Below are positions 29,155-37,465 of a stretch of 64,000 nt of DNA, one piece after another. The position numbers and the translations under genes were made by a program. Under the pieces are notes generated by a model that worked only from the letters and a program-made list of their open reading frames with translations, made no database searches and was not told the origin of the DNA. Numbering within the stretch: the first letter of the stretch is position 1; each line of letters opens with the position of its first letter. Source of the DNA: Helicobacter pylori (lineage in GTDB: Bacteria; Campylobacterota; Campylobacteria; Campylobacterales; Helicobacteraceae); contig NZ_CP071935.1 of the NCBI RefSeq assembly GCF_030062585.1, positions 807,034 to 871,033 of the forward strand, in the 5' to 3' direction.

Positions 29155-30198
29155 GTGGAGTTTTGCGTTTTATTTGGTGGGGCGAGTTTTGAGCATGAAA
29201 TCAGCATTGTGAGCGCGATCGCGCTTAAAGGAGTGTTAAAAGATAGGATTAAATATTTTATTTTTTTAGATGAAAACCATCATTTTTATTTGATTGAAGA
29301 ATCCAACATGCATTCAAAATACTTCGCTCAAATCAAAGAAAAAAAATTACCCCCCCTAATCCTCACGCATAATGGCTTGCTCAAAAACTCGTTTTTAGGC
29401 GCTAAGATTATAGAATTGCCTTTAGTGATCAATCTTGTGCATGGGGGCGATGGCGAAGACGGGAAATTAGCGAGCTTGTTAGAATTTTATCGTATCGCTT
29501 TCATAGGCCCTAGAATTGAAGCGAGCGTGCTGAGTTACAACAAGTATTTAACCAAGCTTTACGCTAAAGATTTAGGAATAAAGGCTTTAAATTATATTCT
29601 TTTGAATGAAAAAAACCGCGCTAACGCCCTGGATTTGATTGGGTTTAATTTCCCTTTCATCATCAAGCCCAGTAACGCCGGGAGCTCCTTAGGGGTGAGT
29701 GTTGTGAAAGAAGAAAAAGAATTGATTTACGCTTTGGACAGCGCGTTTGAATATTCTAAAGAGGTCTTAATAGAGCCTTTCATTCAGGGCGTGAAAGAAT
29801 ACAATTTAGCCGGCTGTAAGATCAAAAAGGATTTTTGTTTTTCCTATATTGAAGAGCCTAACAAACAGGAATTTTTAGATTTCAAACAAAAATATTTGGA
29901 TTTTTCACGCACCAAAGCCCCTAAAGCGAACCTTTCTAACGCCCTAGAAGAACAATTAAAAGAAAATTTTAAAAAACTCTATAACGATTTGTTTGATGGC
30001 GCGATCATCCGTTGCGATTTTTTTGTCATAGAAAATGAAGTGTATCTCAATGAGATCAACCCCATTCCTGGCAGTTTGGCCAATTATTTGTTTGATGATT
30101 TTAAAACAACGCTAGAAAATTTAGCGCAATCATTACCCAAAACCCCTAAAATCCAAATCAAAAACTCTTATTTGTTGCAAATCCAAAAGAATAAGTAA
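29155..30198 (+). CDS. ddl: D-alanine--D-alanine ligase
   Basis: 347 residues from the GTG at 29155, matching the length I recall for H. pylori Ddl. AGGGAG lies 7 bases ahead. Upstream in-frame TTG codons (29128, 29149) are weaker. ATP-grasp enzyme making the D-Ala-D-Ala dipeptide for peptidoglycan. Motifs: CVLFGGASFEHEIS at the N-terminus, LVHGGDGEDG, IIKPSNAGSSLGV and EVYLNEINPIPGS. The stop overlaps the next ATG (TAATG). Confidence 0.94.
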   Translation: MEFCVLFGGASFEHEISIVSAIALKGVLKDRIKYFIFLDENHHFYLIEESNMHSKYFAQIKEKKLPPLILTHNGLLKNSFLGAKIIELPLVINLVHGGDGEDGKLASLLEFYRIAFIGPRIEASVLSYNKYLTKLYAKDLGIKALNYILLNEKNRANALDLIGFNFPFIIKPSNAGSSLGVSVVKEEKELIYALDSAFEYSKEVLIEPFIQGVKEYNLAGCKIKKDFCFSYIEEPNKQEFLDFKQKYLDFSRTKAPKANLSNALEEQLKENFKKLYNDLFDGAIIRCDFFVIENEVYLNEINPIPGSLANYLFDDFKTTLENLAQSLPKTPKIQIKNSYLLQIQKNK

Positions 30199-30923
30199 TG
30201 GCTAAACGCAGTATCGCTTATTTGGATAGCGTTTTTGACATTTCCTACACTTTTATAGACCACCATAGCCCTTTAAACGCCTTGTTTTTGCATGGCTGGG
30301 GGAGTTCTAAAGAAATCATGCAACAAGCGTTTCAAGGCTGTTTTTTAAATTACAACCATTTGTATGTGGATTTGCCCGGCTTCAATCAAAGCCCTAACGA
30401 TGAAAAAGTTTTAGAAACTAAAGATTATGCTAATATCATCAACCTGTTCTTAAAAAGCGTGGGTAAAAAAGCGCATGTCGTTTTTGGGCATAGCTTTGGA
30501 GGGAAAGTAGCGATCTTGTGTGAAAACGAACGGATGGTTTTATTGAGCAGCGCTGGGATCTTAGAGCCAAAACCCTTAAAAGTGCGTTGTAAAATCCTTT
30601 TAGCTAAAATCTTTAAAAAACTAGGTTTGAATTTAGGGTTTTTGAGGAGTAAGGACGCTATGGGGCTTAATCAAGCGATGTATGAAACCTTTAAAAAAGT
30701 AGTTAGCGAAGACTTTAGCGAGCATTTCAAACGATGCGAGAAAGAAGTTTTATTATTTTGGGGTAAAGATGATAAAGCAACCCCCTTAAGCTCCGCTCAA
30801 AAAATGCAAACCTTATTGAAAAAGAGCGCCTTATTTGTTTTAGAAGGGGATCATTTCTTTTTTTTAAACCAAGCAAAAGAGATTGAAAAACTAGTGGAGA
30901 ATCATTATCATGCAAAGTCTTAG
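30198..30923 (+). CDS. alpha/beta hydrolase
   Basis: 241 residues with the nucleophile elbow GHSFGG (S99), an oxyanion segment LHGWGSS at 31-37, a likely acid in WGKDDKATP and the catalytic His in EGDHFFF. It resembles MenH/BioH-type esterases. The substrate is unknown. It sits between ddl and murF with overlaps at both ends (1 and 14 bases), so it is co-translated with cell-wall genes. Confidence 0.85.
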   Translation: MAKRSIAYLDSVFDISYTFIDHHSPLNALFLHGWGSSKEIMQQAFQGCFLNYNHLYVDLPGFNQSPNDEKVLETKDYANIINLFLKSVGKKAHVVFGHSFGGKVAILCENERMVLLSSAGILEPKPLKVRCKILLAKIFKKLGLNLGFLRSKDAMGLNQAMYETFKKVVSEDFSEHFKRCEKEVLLFWGKDDKATPLSSAQKMQTLLKKSALFVLEGDHFFFLNQAKEIEKLVENHYHAKS

Positions 30924-32391
30924 TTGGCTGAATTTAGCGTTTCGTTGGCTCTTTATAACAGGGCTTGGCTATTATATAATGACTTTATTGCAATGGTATC
31001 ATTACAGCGTGTTCAGGATTTTAACCAAGCACCATAAAATGCGTTGGCATGGGATTTATTTTTTATTGCCTTTAGGGGTGTTTATCCTATCGTATGCTTT
31101 CAAAATGCCGTTTGTTTTTGATTTCTTTTGTGGCGTGATTCAAATGCCCATGCTCATTATCTGGGCCAAACGCAACGACAAGCCTTTAGTTTTCACGCCA
31201 AGGGTGAAGCGCTTTTTCATCTTCTTATTACTCTTTTTAATCTTGCATGAAATCTTAAATACAGAATTAGTCCCTTTGGATGGGATTTCACTCGTGCTTG
31301 GCTGTTTGTGTTTGTTTATATTCGTTTTAAGCGCTTCTTTAATCTTTGAAAAAGCCTTATCCAAGCAGTATTTGCAAACCGCTAAAGATAAAATCGCCTC
31401 TTTAAAAAATTTAAAAGTCATCGCCATTACCGGAAGCTTTGGGAAAACCAGCACCAAAAATTTCTTGCTTCAAATCTTACAAACCACATTCAACGTGCAC
31501 GCAAGCCCCAAAAGCGTCAATACCCTTTTAGGGCTTGCGAATGATATTAACCAGAATTTAGACAATAAGAGCGAAATCTATATCGCTGAAGCCGGGGCAA
31601 GGAATAAGGGCGATATTAAAGAAATCACCCGCCTTATTGAACCACACCTTGCCGTGGTCGCAGAAGTGGGCGAACAGCATTTAGAATATTTTAAAACTTT
31701 AGAAAATATTTGCGAGACTAAAGCGGAATTATTGGATTCCAAACGCTTAGAAAAAGCCTTTTGTTACTCTGTGGAAAAAATCAAGCCCTATGCCCCTAAA
31801 GATAGCCCTTTAATAAATGTTTCTAGCCTGGTTAAAAACATCCAATCCACTTTAAAAGGCACTTCTTTTGAAATGCTTTTAGATAGCGTTTGGGAAAGAT
31901 TTGAAACAAAGGTTTTAGGGGAATTTAGTGCTTATAATATCGCTTCAGCCATTTTAATCGCTAAGCATTTAGGCTTAGAGACCGAAAGGATCAAACGGCT
32001 TGTTTTGGAACTCAACCCTATCGCCCATCGTTTGCAACTTTTGGAAGTGAATCAAAAAATCATCATAGACGATAGCTTTAATGGGAATTTAAAGGGCATG
32101 TTAGAGGGCATTCGTTTAGCGAGTTTGCACAAAGGGCGTAAAGTCATCGTAACACCAGGATTAGTGGAAAGCAATACAGAAAGTAATGAGGCTTTAGCGC
32201 AAAAAATAGACGAGGTTTTTGATGTCGCTATCATCACAGGGGAGTTGAATTCCAAAACGATTGCTTCACGATTGAAAACCCCCCAAAAAATCTTACTCAA
32301 GGATAAGGCGCAATTGGAAAATATCTTACAAGCCACCACGATTCAAGGCGATTTGATTTTATTCGCTAATGATGCCCCTAATTACATTTAG
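30910..32391 (+). CDS. murF: UDP-MurNAc-tripeptide--D-Ala-D-Ala ligase
   Basis: 493 residues. Unlike E. coli MurF it begins with ~150 residues holding about four membrane helices, as in other epsilonproteobacteria. The Mur ligase domain follows with the ATP loop ITGSFGKTSTKNFL near 174-187, then SVNTLLGLANDIN and DDSFNGNLKGMLEGI. It attaches the Ddl product to the peptidoglycan precursor, which agrees with the ddl linkage. Confidence 0.93.
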   Translation: MQSLSWLNLAFRWLFITGLGYYIMTLLQWYHYSVFRILTKHHKMRWHGIYFLLPLGVFILSYAFKMPFVFDFFCGVIQMPMLIIWAKRNDKPLVFTPRVKRFFIFLLLFLILHEILNTELVPLDGISLVLGCLCLFIFVLSASLIFEKALSKQYLQTAKDKIASLKNLKVIAITGSFGKTSTKNFLLQILQTTFNVHASPKSVNTLLGLANDINQNLDNKSEIYIAEAGARNKGDIKEITRLIEPHLAVVAEVGEQHLEYFKTLENICETKAELLDSKRLEKAFCYSVEKIKPYAPKDSPLINVSSLVKNIQSTLKGTSFEMLLDSVWERFETKVLGEFSAYNIASAILIAKHLGLETERIKRLVLELNPIAHRLQLLEVNQKIIIDDSFNGNLKGMLEGIRLASLHKGRKVIVTPGLVESNTESNEALAQKIDEVFDVAIITGELNSKTIASRLKTPQKILLKDKAQLENILQATTIQGDLILFANDAPNYI

Positions 32392-32400
32392 GAAATGAAC

Positions 32401-32886
32401 ATGCAACATTTATACGCTCCTTGGCGCGAAAGTTATTTGAAAGAGAAAAATAAAAGTTGTGTCTTTTGTGAAATTTCTCAAAACCCTACAAAAGATCCAG
32501 AGAACAGAGTGCTTTATAGAAATAACGATCTCTTTGTGGTGATGAACGCCTACCCTTATAACCCGGGGCATTTGTTGATCATTCCCCATGCACATCAAGC
32601 GAGCGTTGAACTTTTAGATCTTAACATTTGGCTGAACATGAATGCTTTAGTGCCTAAAGTGTTAAAAGCGTTGTATGCTTATGGCGCTCAAGGGATCAAT
32701 TTAGGTTTGAATTTGCACAGAAACGCCGGAGCAGGGATTCCTGAGCATTTGCACATGCATTTAGTGCCTAGGTTTTTAGGCGATAGCAATTTTATAAGCG
32801 TTATCGCTCAAACCAGGGTGTGCGGGATGGATCTTAATGAAACCTATCTTACCTTAAAAAACTTATTAGAAAAGGAGCTTCATTGA
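32401..32886 (+). CDS. HIT-family hydrolase
   Basis: 161 residues from the ATG at 32401, with AGGA 7 bases ahead. An ATG two codons earlier is too close to the site. The histidine triad is HLHMHLVPR, and FCEIS with the distal pattern suggests a zinc-binding pair. The wider family are AP4A or nucleotide hydrolases (Fhit branch). Cytosolic. Ends 64 bases before prsA. Confidence 0.88.
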   Translation: MQHLYAPWRESYLKEKNKSCVFCEISQNPTKDPENRVLYRNNDLFVVMNAYPYNPGHLLIIPHAHQASVELLDLNIWLNMNALVPKVLKALYAYGAQGINLGLNLHRNAGAGIPEHLHMHLVPRFLGDSNFISVIAQTRVCGMDLNETYLTLKNLLEKELH

Positions 32887-32913
32887 AAACAAACGCTTTT
32901 AGTTTGGGTGTGT

Positions 32914-32919
32914 TACAAT
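32914..32919 (+). promoter_or_regulatory. -10 element of prsA
   Basis: TACAAT preceded by TGT is a good extended -10, 32 bases ahead of the prsA ATG at 32951. Confidence 0.5.
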
Positions 32920-32950
32920 TGATTTTAATTCATTTTAAGGAGTGTCAGCG

Positions 32951-33907
32951 ATGAAGGCGCGTGGGTTTAAGGCAAAGATGCGTGGGTTTAAGATTTTTTC
33001 AGGGAGCGCTCACCCTGCATTTGGCAAAGAAGTGTCAAAGCATTTAGGCTTTCCCTTATCCAAAGCGGTGATAGGCAAATTCAGCGATGGCGAAATCAAT
33101 ATCCAAATCAGCGAATCGGTGCGCGGTAAGGATATTTTTATCATCCAGCCCACTTGCGTGCCGGTCAATGACAATTTAATGGAATTGTTAGTCATGGTAG
33201 ATGCTTTAAGGCGCAGTTCGGCCAATTCTATCACAGCGGTGTTGCCGTATTTTGGCTATGCCAGACAGGACAGAAAAGCGGCTCCACGAGTGCCTATCAC
33301 GGCTAAAATGGTCGCTAATTTGATGCAAGAAGTGGGGATTGAAAGGATCATTACGATGGATTTGCATGCCGGGCAAATCCAAGGCTTTTTTGATGTGCCG
33401 GTGGATAATTTATACGGATCTATCGTTTTTAGAGACTATATCCGCTCTAAAGCGTTAAAAAACCCTGTGATCGCTAGCCCTGATGTGGGTGGGGTTACAA
33501 GAGCTAGGTATTTTGCCAATCAAATGGGGTTAGATTTAATCATCGTGGATAAGCGCCGTGAAAAAGCTAATGAAAGCGAAGTGATGAATATTATCGGATC
33601 AGCCAAGGAGCGCGATGTGATTTTAGTGGATGACATGATTGATACCGCAGGCACGATCTGTAAAGCCGCTTTGGCCTTAAAAGAGCAAGGGGCAACTTCT
33701 GTCATGGCGTTAGGCACGCATGCGGTTTTGAGCGGGAATGCGATCAAGCGCATTAAAGAAAGCGCGTTAGATGAAGTGGTGGTAACTAACTCTATCCCTT
33801 TAGTTCAAAAATGCGATAAAATCACCACCTTAAGCGTAGCACCCTTATTTGCGGAAGTGATCAGAAGGATTTATCATAACGAAAGCGTCCAATCGCTTTT
33901 CACTTAA
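32951..33907 (+). CDS. prsA: ribose-phosphate pyrophosphokinase
   Basis: 318-residue enzyme making PRPP from ribose 5-phosphate and ATP. FSDGEINIQI, YARQDRK, the metal/PRPP site VDDMIDTAGT near residue 220 and the C-terminal half are standard. The ATG at 32951 has AAGGAG 8 bases ahead. A 13-base direct repeat (GCGTGGGTTTAAG) encodes RGFK twice in the first 15 residues, and a second ATG at 32978 with AAGG is the start that most relatives would use. Confidence 0.94.
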   Translation: MKARGFKAKMRGFKIFSGSAHPAFGKEVSKHLGFPLSKAVIGKFSDGEINIQISESVRGKDIFIIQPTCVPVNDNLMELLVMVDALRRSSANSITAVLPYFGYARQDRKAAPRVPITAKMVANLMQEVGIERIITMDLHAGQIQGFFDVPVDNLYGSIVFRDYIRSKALKNPVIASPDVGGVTRARYFANQMGLDLIIVDKRREKANESEVMNIIGSAKERDVILVDDMIDTAGTICKAALALKEQGATSVMALGTHAVLSGNAIKRIKESALDEVVVTNSIPLVQKCDKITTLSVAPLFAEVIRRIYHNESVQSLFT

Positions 33908-33929
33908 AAAAGGAATAAAAAAGCGGGAG

Positions 33930-34006
33930 TGGTGGATTCTGTAGGACTTGAACCTACGACCAATCGGTTATGAGCCGAGCGCTCTGACCAGCTGAGCTAA
34001 GAATCC
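33930..34006 (-). tRNA. tRNA with CAT anticodon (Ile2 or elongator Met)
   Basis: Folds as a full cloverleaf with an encoded CCA. Acceptor GGATTCT pairs with AGAATCC, the D arm is in GCTCAGCTGGTCAGAGC, the anticodon loop is CTCATAA, and the T arm is GTAGG/CCTAC around TTCAAGT. Anticodon CAT fits either elongator Met or Ile2, whose C34 is changed by TilS. TTGGTCG in the variable region and TTCAAGT in the T loop look more like Ile2, but I cannot settle it. It overlaps the 3' end of rodA on the same strand. Confidence 0.9.
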
Positions 34007-35113
34007 AAAATTCCCAAAGGACGGTTTGCTATTGTATCCAAAAATATAGCGAAAAGCAAGCAGGTTTTCTAGGATTGCAAACAGGATCATAAAAGTGATA
34101 AAACTGCTCCCCCCATAGCTGAACAAAGGCAAGGGAATGCCTACCACAGGGGCTAACCCTAAAGTCATGGCGATATTCACGCTGGAATAAACAAAGATTA
34201 AAATAGAAATCCCAAGGGCTACAATCTTTAAAAACCAATCGCTGTTGCTTTCAAACAGATAAAAAAATAAATGCAAACTCAAGCCTATATAAATCGCAAA
34301 AAGCAATATAGCCCCTAAAAAACCAAAACGCTCCACGAAGTAAGCGAAGATGAAATCGCTCGTTGCGATAGGCAAGAATTTGAATTTGGTTTGCGTGCAA
34401 GCTTCTTTAGATTTGCCTAAAAACCCGCCCGATCCTATAGCGATAATGGATTGCATGACATGGTAATTAGGCTTTTCAGAAAGAAAGTCTGCGATGCGCT
34501 TTTTTTGGTAATCATGCAAAAAATGATAAGCGATAGGCGAAGCCACTATTAAAGCGATTAAAAGAGGGAGCCACACCCTAGTCTTTAAACCCACGATAAG
34601 TAAAATCCCAAAACCCATGATCAGCACAATAAGAGCCGTGCCTAAATCAGGCTGTTTTAAAATCAAAGCCGCCGGTAAGCAAATGTAAAAACTAAGCTTT
34701 AAAAACATGCCCCAATCATAGCCCTTAAAAGGAGGTGGGTTGATTTTAATCAAATGCGCTAATAGTAAAAGGATAGCGATTTTCACAGGTTCGCTGGGCT
34801 GTAAGGTGATAGAGGTAAAGGGAATGACTAGCCATCGTTGAGCCCCAAGCTTGCTAGACCCCATAAAATCCACTAACGCCAATAAAATAACGCACACCCA
34901 ATAAAACACAAAGAGCCACCGATCGAGCTTCCTAAAAGGGATAAAAAACACGATCCAAAAGAGAAGAAACCCTATCGCATAATAAACCCCTTGTTTCAAG
35001 CTCAAAACCGCGCTGCTCTCAAAAATCAACAAAAAAGAAACCACCAACAAGGGAATAATAAACACAAAAGGCAAAAGATCAAAATGCATCCAAATCCTTT
35101 TGTCTAATGCCAT
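33968..35113 (-). CDS. rodA: RodA/MrdB rod-shape SEDS glycosyltransferase
   Basis: 381 residues with about ten membrane helices. SEDS motifs SSKLGAQRWL, QPSEPVKIA, KQPDLGTA and GIPLPLFSYGGSSF are present. RodA polymerises glycan strands with PBP2 in the elongasome. The odd point is the end: the last 12 codons (GFLAQLVRALGS) and the TAA are the first 39 bases of the tRNA gene, with the stop at the anticodon loop. The true membrane part ends before this, so the tail is probably dispensable. Confidence 0.92.
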   Translation of the reverse strand: MALDKRIWMHFDLLPFVFIIPLLVVSFLLIFESSAVLSLKQGVYYAIGFLLFWIVFFIPFRKLDRWLFVFYWVCVILLALVDFMGSSKLGAQRWLVIPFTSITLQPSEPVKIAILLLLAHLIKINPPPFKGYDWGMFLKLSFYICLPAALILKQPDLGTALIVLIMGFGILLIVGLKTRVWLPLLIALIVASPIAYHFLHDYQKKRIADFLSEKPNYHVMQSIIAIGSGGFLGKSKEACTQTKFKFLPIATSDFIFAYFVERFGFLGAILLFAIYIGLSLHLFFYLFESNSDWFLKIVALGISILIFVYSSVNIAMTLGLAPVVGIPLPLFSYGGSSFITFMILFAILENLLAFRYIFGYNSKPSFGNFGFLAQLVRALGS

Positions 35114-35135
35114 GCGTTTTTCATAACCCCTAATC

Positions 35136-36348
35136 TTATTGTGTTAATTTTTTGATTGTATCCAAGTTGAGATAATTCTCCTTAAAGAGAGAAGTTATCA
35201 TGCCAACTTCACCAGGCAAATTGATTTCGCCCGTCTCATCATTAAAGCACTTTTCTAGCACTTTCAAATACGCAAACCCAATGCCTTCTGTGATAACAGC
35301 AGCGGTTGCGCCCCCTGCAACACTCCCCACAACAGGAATGAATTTAAGGAAACCATTAACGAGCGTTCTCCCCACTTGCGCGACAGCGGTTACGCTTAAC
35401 AATCCTGCGACCAAACTCGCGCCCACAGATTTATCCAAATCCATTCCAAAAGCGTCATTCATTTTATAGATCATCCCCGCTTGAATGGGCGCAATAGCGA
35501 GCACATCGCTAAAGGGTATGGGGATAAGCCCAGCCGCTCCAGCCGCTCCTGATGCAACATGGATAATGGTTTTACATTCCTCTATCATGGCCTGTTTTCT
35601 TTTTTGAATATTAGCTTTTTGAATACTCAAGAAATGCTTTTTCTTATTTTCTTTAGCGTCTGAAAGACATTTTTCTGTTTCAGCTACCAACTCTTCTAAA
35701 CCTTCAATGGGGACTTCAATACCTCTAAATGAAAATGCAACGGAATTGACCCTCACATAATCTCTGACAAAACCTTTAAACCCCCATTCTTCGTCTATGA
35801 TCCCTTTAGTTTCTTTAACAAACGCATCGCCGGCTTCGGCTTGAGTGTTTGTGAAAACGACAATCGTTGGGATATTCCAATCTTTAGTGAAGCTTAATAA
35901 CTCTCTCTCTCTCTTGAATCCTACCAGAAGTCTCTTTAACGCACAAATACGCCACATCAATGGCTTCTTTTTCATCAAGCGTTTTAAAAGAATCTTCCAT
36001 TTCTTTTTTAATGCTTTGCATGGTATCGTGGTAATCTTTACCTTCAATGCCTTTGGTGTCCCAAAAAACCAAGCCCTTCTGTTCATCAATGTATTTTTCA
36101 AGGTGCTGAGTGATAGGCTTTCCTACGCCTGCTTTAGCGATTTCTTTACCAAATAGAGCGTTAATGAGCGAGCTTTTACCCACCCCAGTAGCTCCCATAA
36201 GCAAAATATTCATCTTTGGTTTTTCTTTTTTGATGTGTTCAAGCATCTTGCTCATGTTCAATCCTCCCTCTTTCCCATCAAGCGTGAATGAGTCGCCTAA
36301 AAAGCCACGCAAAATGCCGTTCAGTTTATCATGCCCGTTATGTTCCAT
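35136..36348 (-). CDS. GTPase with DUF697-like C-terminal domain, phase-variable, OFF by frameshift
   Basis: Two overlapping frames make one gene of 404 codons if one AG unit is added. From the ATG at 36348 the G domain has G1 GATGVGKS at 52-59 and G3 DTKG at 97-100. At about residue 149 an (AG)7 tract shifts the frame to a stop after five codons. The next frame continues with the rest of the G domain (VVFTNTQ in the G4 position) and a DUF697/YcjF-like hydrophobic half with GLIPIPFSDVLAI and FIPVVGSVAGGA. I recall HP0744 as a listed phase-variable gene of unknown function. With (AG)8 the protein would be whole. It may associate with membranes. It is not adjacent to the dynamin-like pair at 21.9-25.4 kb. 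Confidence 0.78.
35901..35914 (-). repeat. (AG)7 phase-variation repeat in the DUF697-type GTPase gene
   Basis: Seven AG units on the minus strand. Reading with seven gives QERERVIKLH and a stop. Reading with eight gives QERERELLSFTKDWN and an open frame to 35136. The restored product keeps good GTPase sequence on both sides. Confidence 0.9.
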
Positions 36349-36481
36349 TAGAACCCCTTTAAAAATGATTTGAGCCACACAATGTTGGTGCACCGATTAT
36401 AGCGTATTCAAATAATGAAATAGGATTTTTTTAAGGTTTTGAGTAGAATAATGGTTTTTAAAAATGCAAAAAAGAGTTTGA

Positions 36482-37465
36482 ATGCAAAAAGTTTTCATCG
36501 CCCCTACCCATTACAAACGCATTGATGAATTTTTAGCCAAAGAATTGCAAATTTCTAAAAACCAGGTATTGAATTTGATTAAAGAGGGGTTAGTGTTTTG
36601 TCAAAAAAAGGAGGTCAAAAAAGGGGGGCTAGCCTTAAAAGAGGGCGATGCAATCACGCTTTTAACGCCCAAAATCACGCCCAAATCCTTAAAAAGAGGG
36701 CTTGATTTAGAAATAGAAGTCATTTTTGAAGATGAAGACTTGTTAGTGTTGAATAAGCCCCCTAATTTAGTCGTCCATAAAGCCCCAAGCGTGAAAGAGC
36801 CTACTTTAGTGGATTGGTTAAAATCTCAAAATTACGAGCTTTCTAATTTGGGCTCAAAAGAGCGCTATGGGATTGTGCATCGTTTGGATAAGGACACGAG
36901 CGGAGGGATTGTCATCGCTAAAAACAATTTTACCCATGTTCATTTGAGCGAGCAACTCAAAACTAAAACAATGGGGCGCTATTATATCGCCTTGCTTTCA
37001 ACGCCCTTAAAAGAAGAAAAAATGAGCGTGGAATGCTATTTGGCAAGAAACCCTAATAACCGCTTAAAAATGATAGCGCTCAAAGCGGCTAAAAAAGAAA
37101 AAAGCCGTTATTCTAAAAGCGAATTTACTAGCTTGCTGACTTCTCAAAATGGCATGGATTTGATAGGGGCTAAACTATTCACTGGGCGCACGCACCAGAT
37201 CAGAGCGCATTTAGAATATTTGAACAGACACATCATAGGCGATAATCTTTACGGGCTTAATGGGGCGCTTTCTAAAGAAGACATAAGAATCATGTTGCAT
37301 GCCTATTTGATAGAGTTCAAACACCCCAGAAGCGAGCAAAAACTGCGCTTTAAAGTTCCCCTATTAAAGGATATGTTAGAATATCTTAAAAAAGTTTTTG
37401 ACAAGGAGAATTTAGATGAGGTCTTGGATGAAGAAAAAATACTTCACGCTTTTATTGCAAAGTAG
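36482..37465 (+). CDS. rluD: RluA/RluD-family 23S rRNA pseudouridine synthase
   Basis: 327 residues. An N-terminal S4 domain (RIDEFLAKELQISKNQVLNLI) is followed by the pseudouridine synthase core with the catalytic aspartate in HRLDKDTSG near residue 137-145 and TGRTHQIRAHL. Modifies uridines in 23S rRNA. The precise sites are not readable, and the symbol reflects the family. A TAGAAT -10 at about 36443 precedes it. Its end overlaps the FnIII lipoprotein start. Confidence 0.88.
   Translation: MQKVFIAPTHYKRIDEFLAKELQISKNQVLNLIKEGLVFCQKKEVKKGGLALKEGDAITLLTPKITPKSLKRGLDLEIEVIFEDEDLLVLNKPPNLVVHKAPSVKEPTLVDWLKSQNYELSNLGSKERYGIVHRLDKDTSGGIVIAKNNFTHVHLSEQLKTKTMGRYYIALLSTPLKEEKMSVECYLARNPNNRLKMIALKAAKKEKSRYSKSEFTSLLTSQNGMDLIGAKLFTGRTHQIRAHLEYLNRHIIGDNLYGLNGALSKEDIRIMLHAYLIEFKHPRSEQKLRFKVPLLKDMLEYLKKVFDKENLDEVLDEEKILHAFIAK

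Noticed and set aside
33930..34006. tRNA as an integration attachment site
   Set aside because: No integrase, direct repeat of the tRNA end, or composition change is visible nearby.
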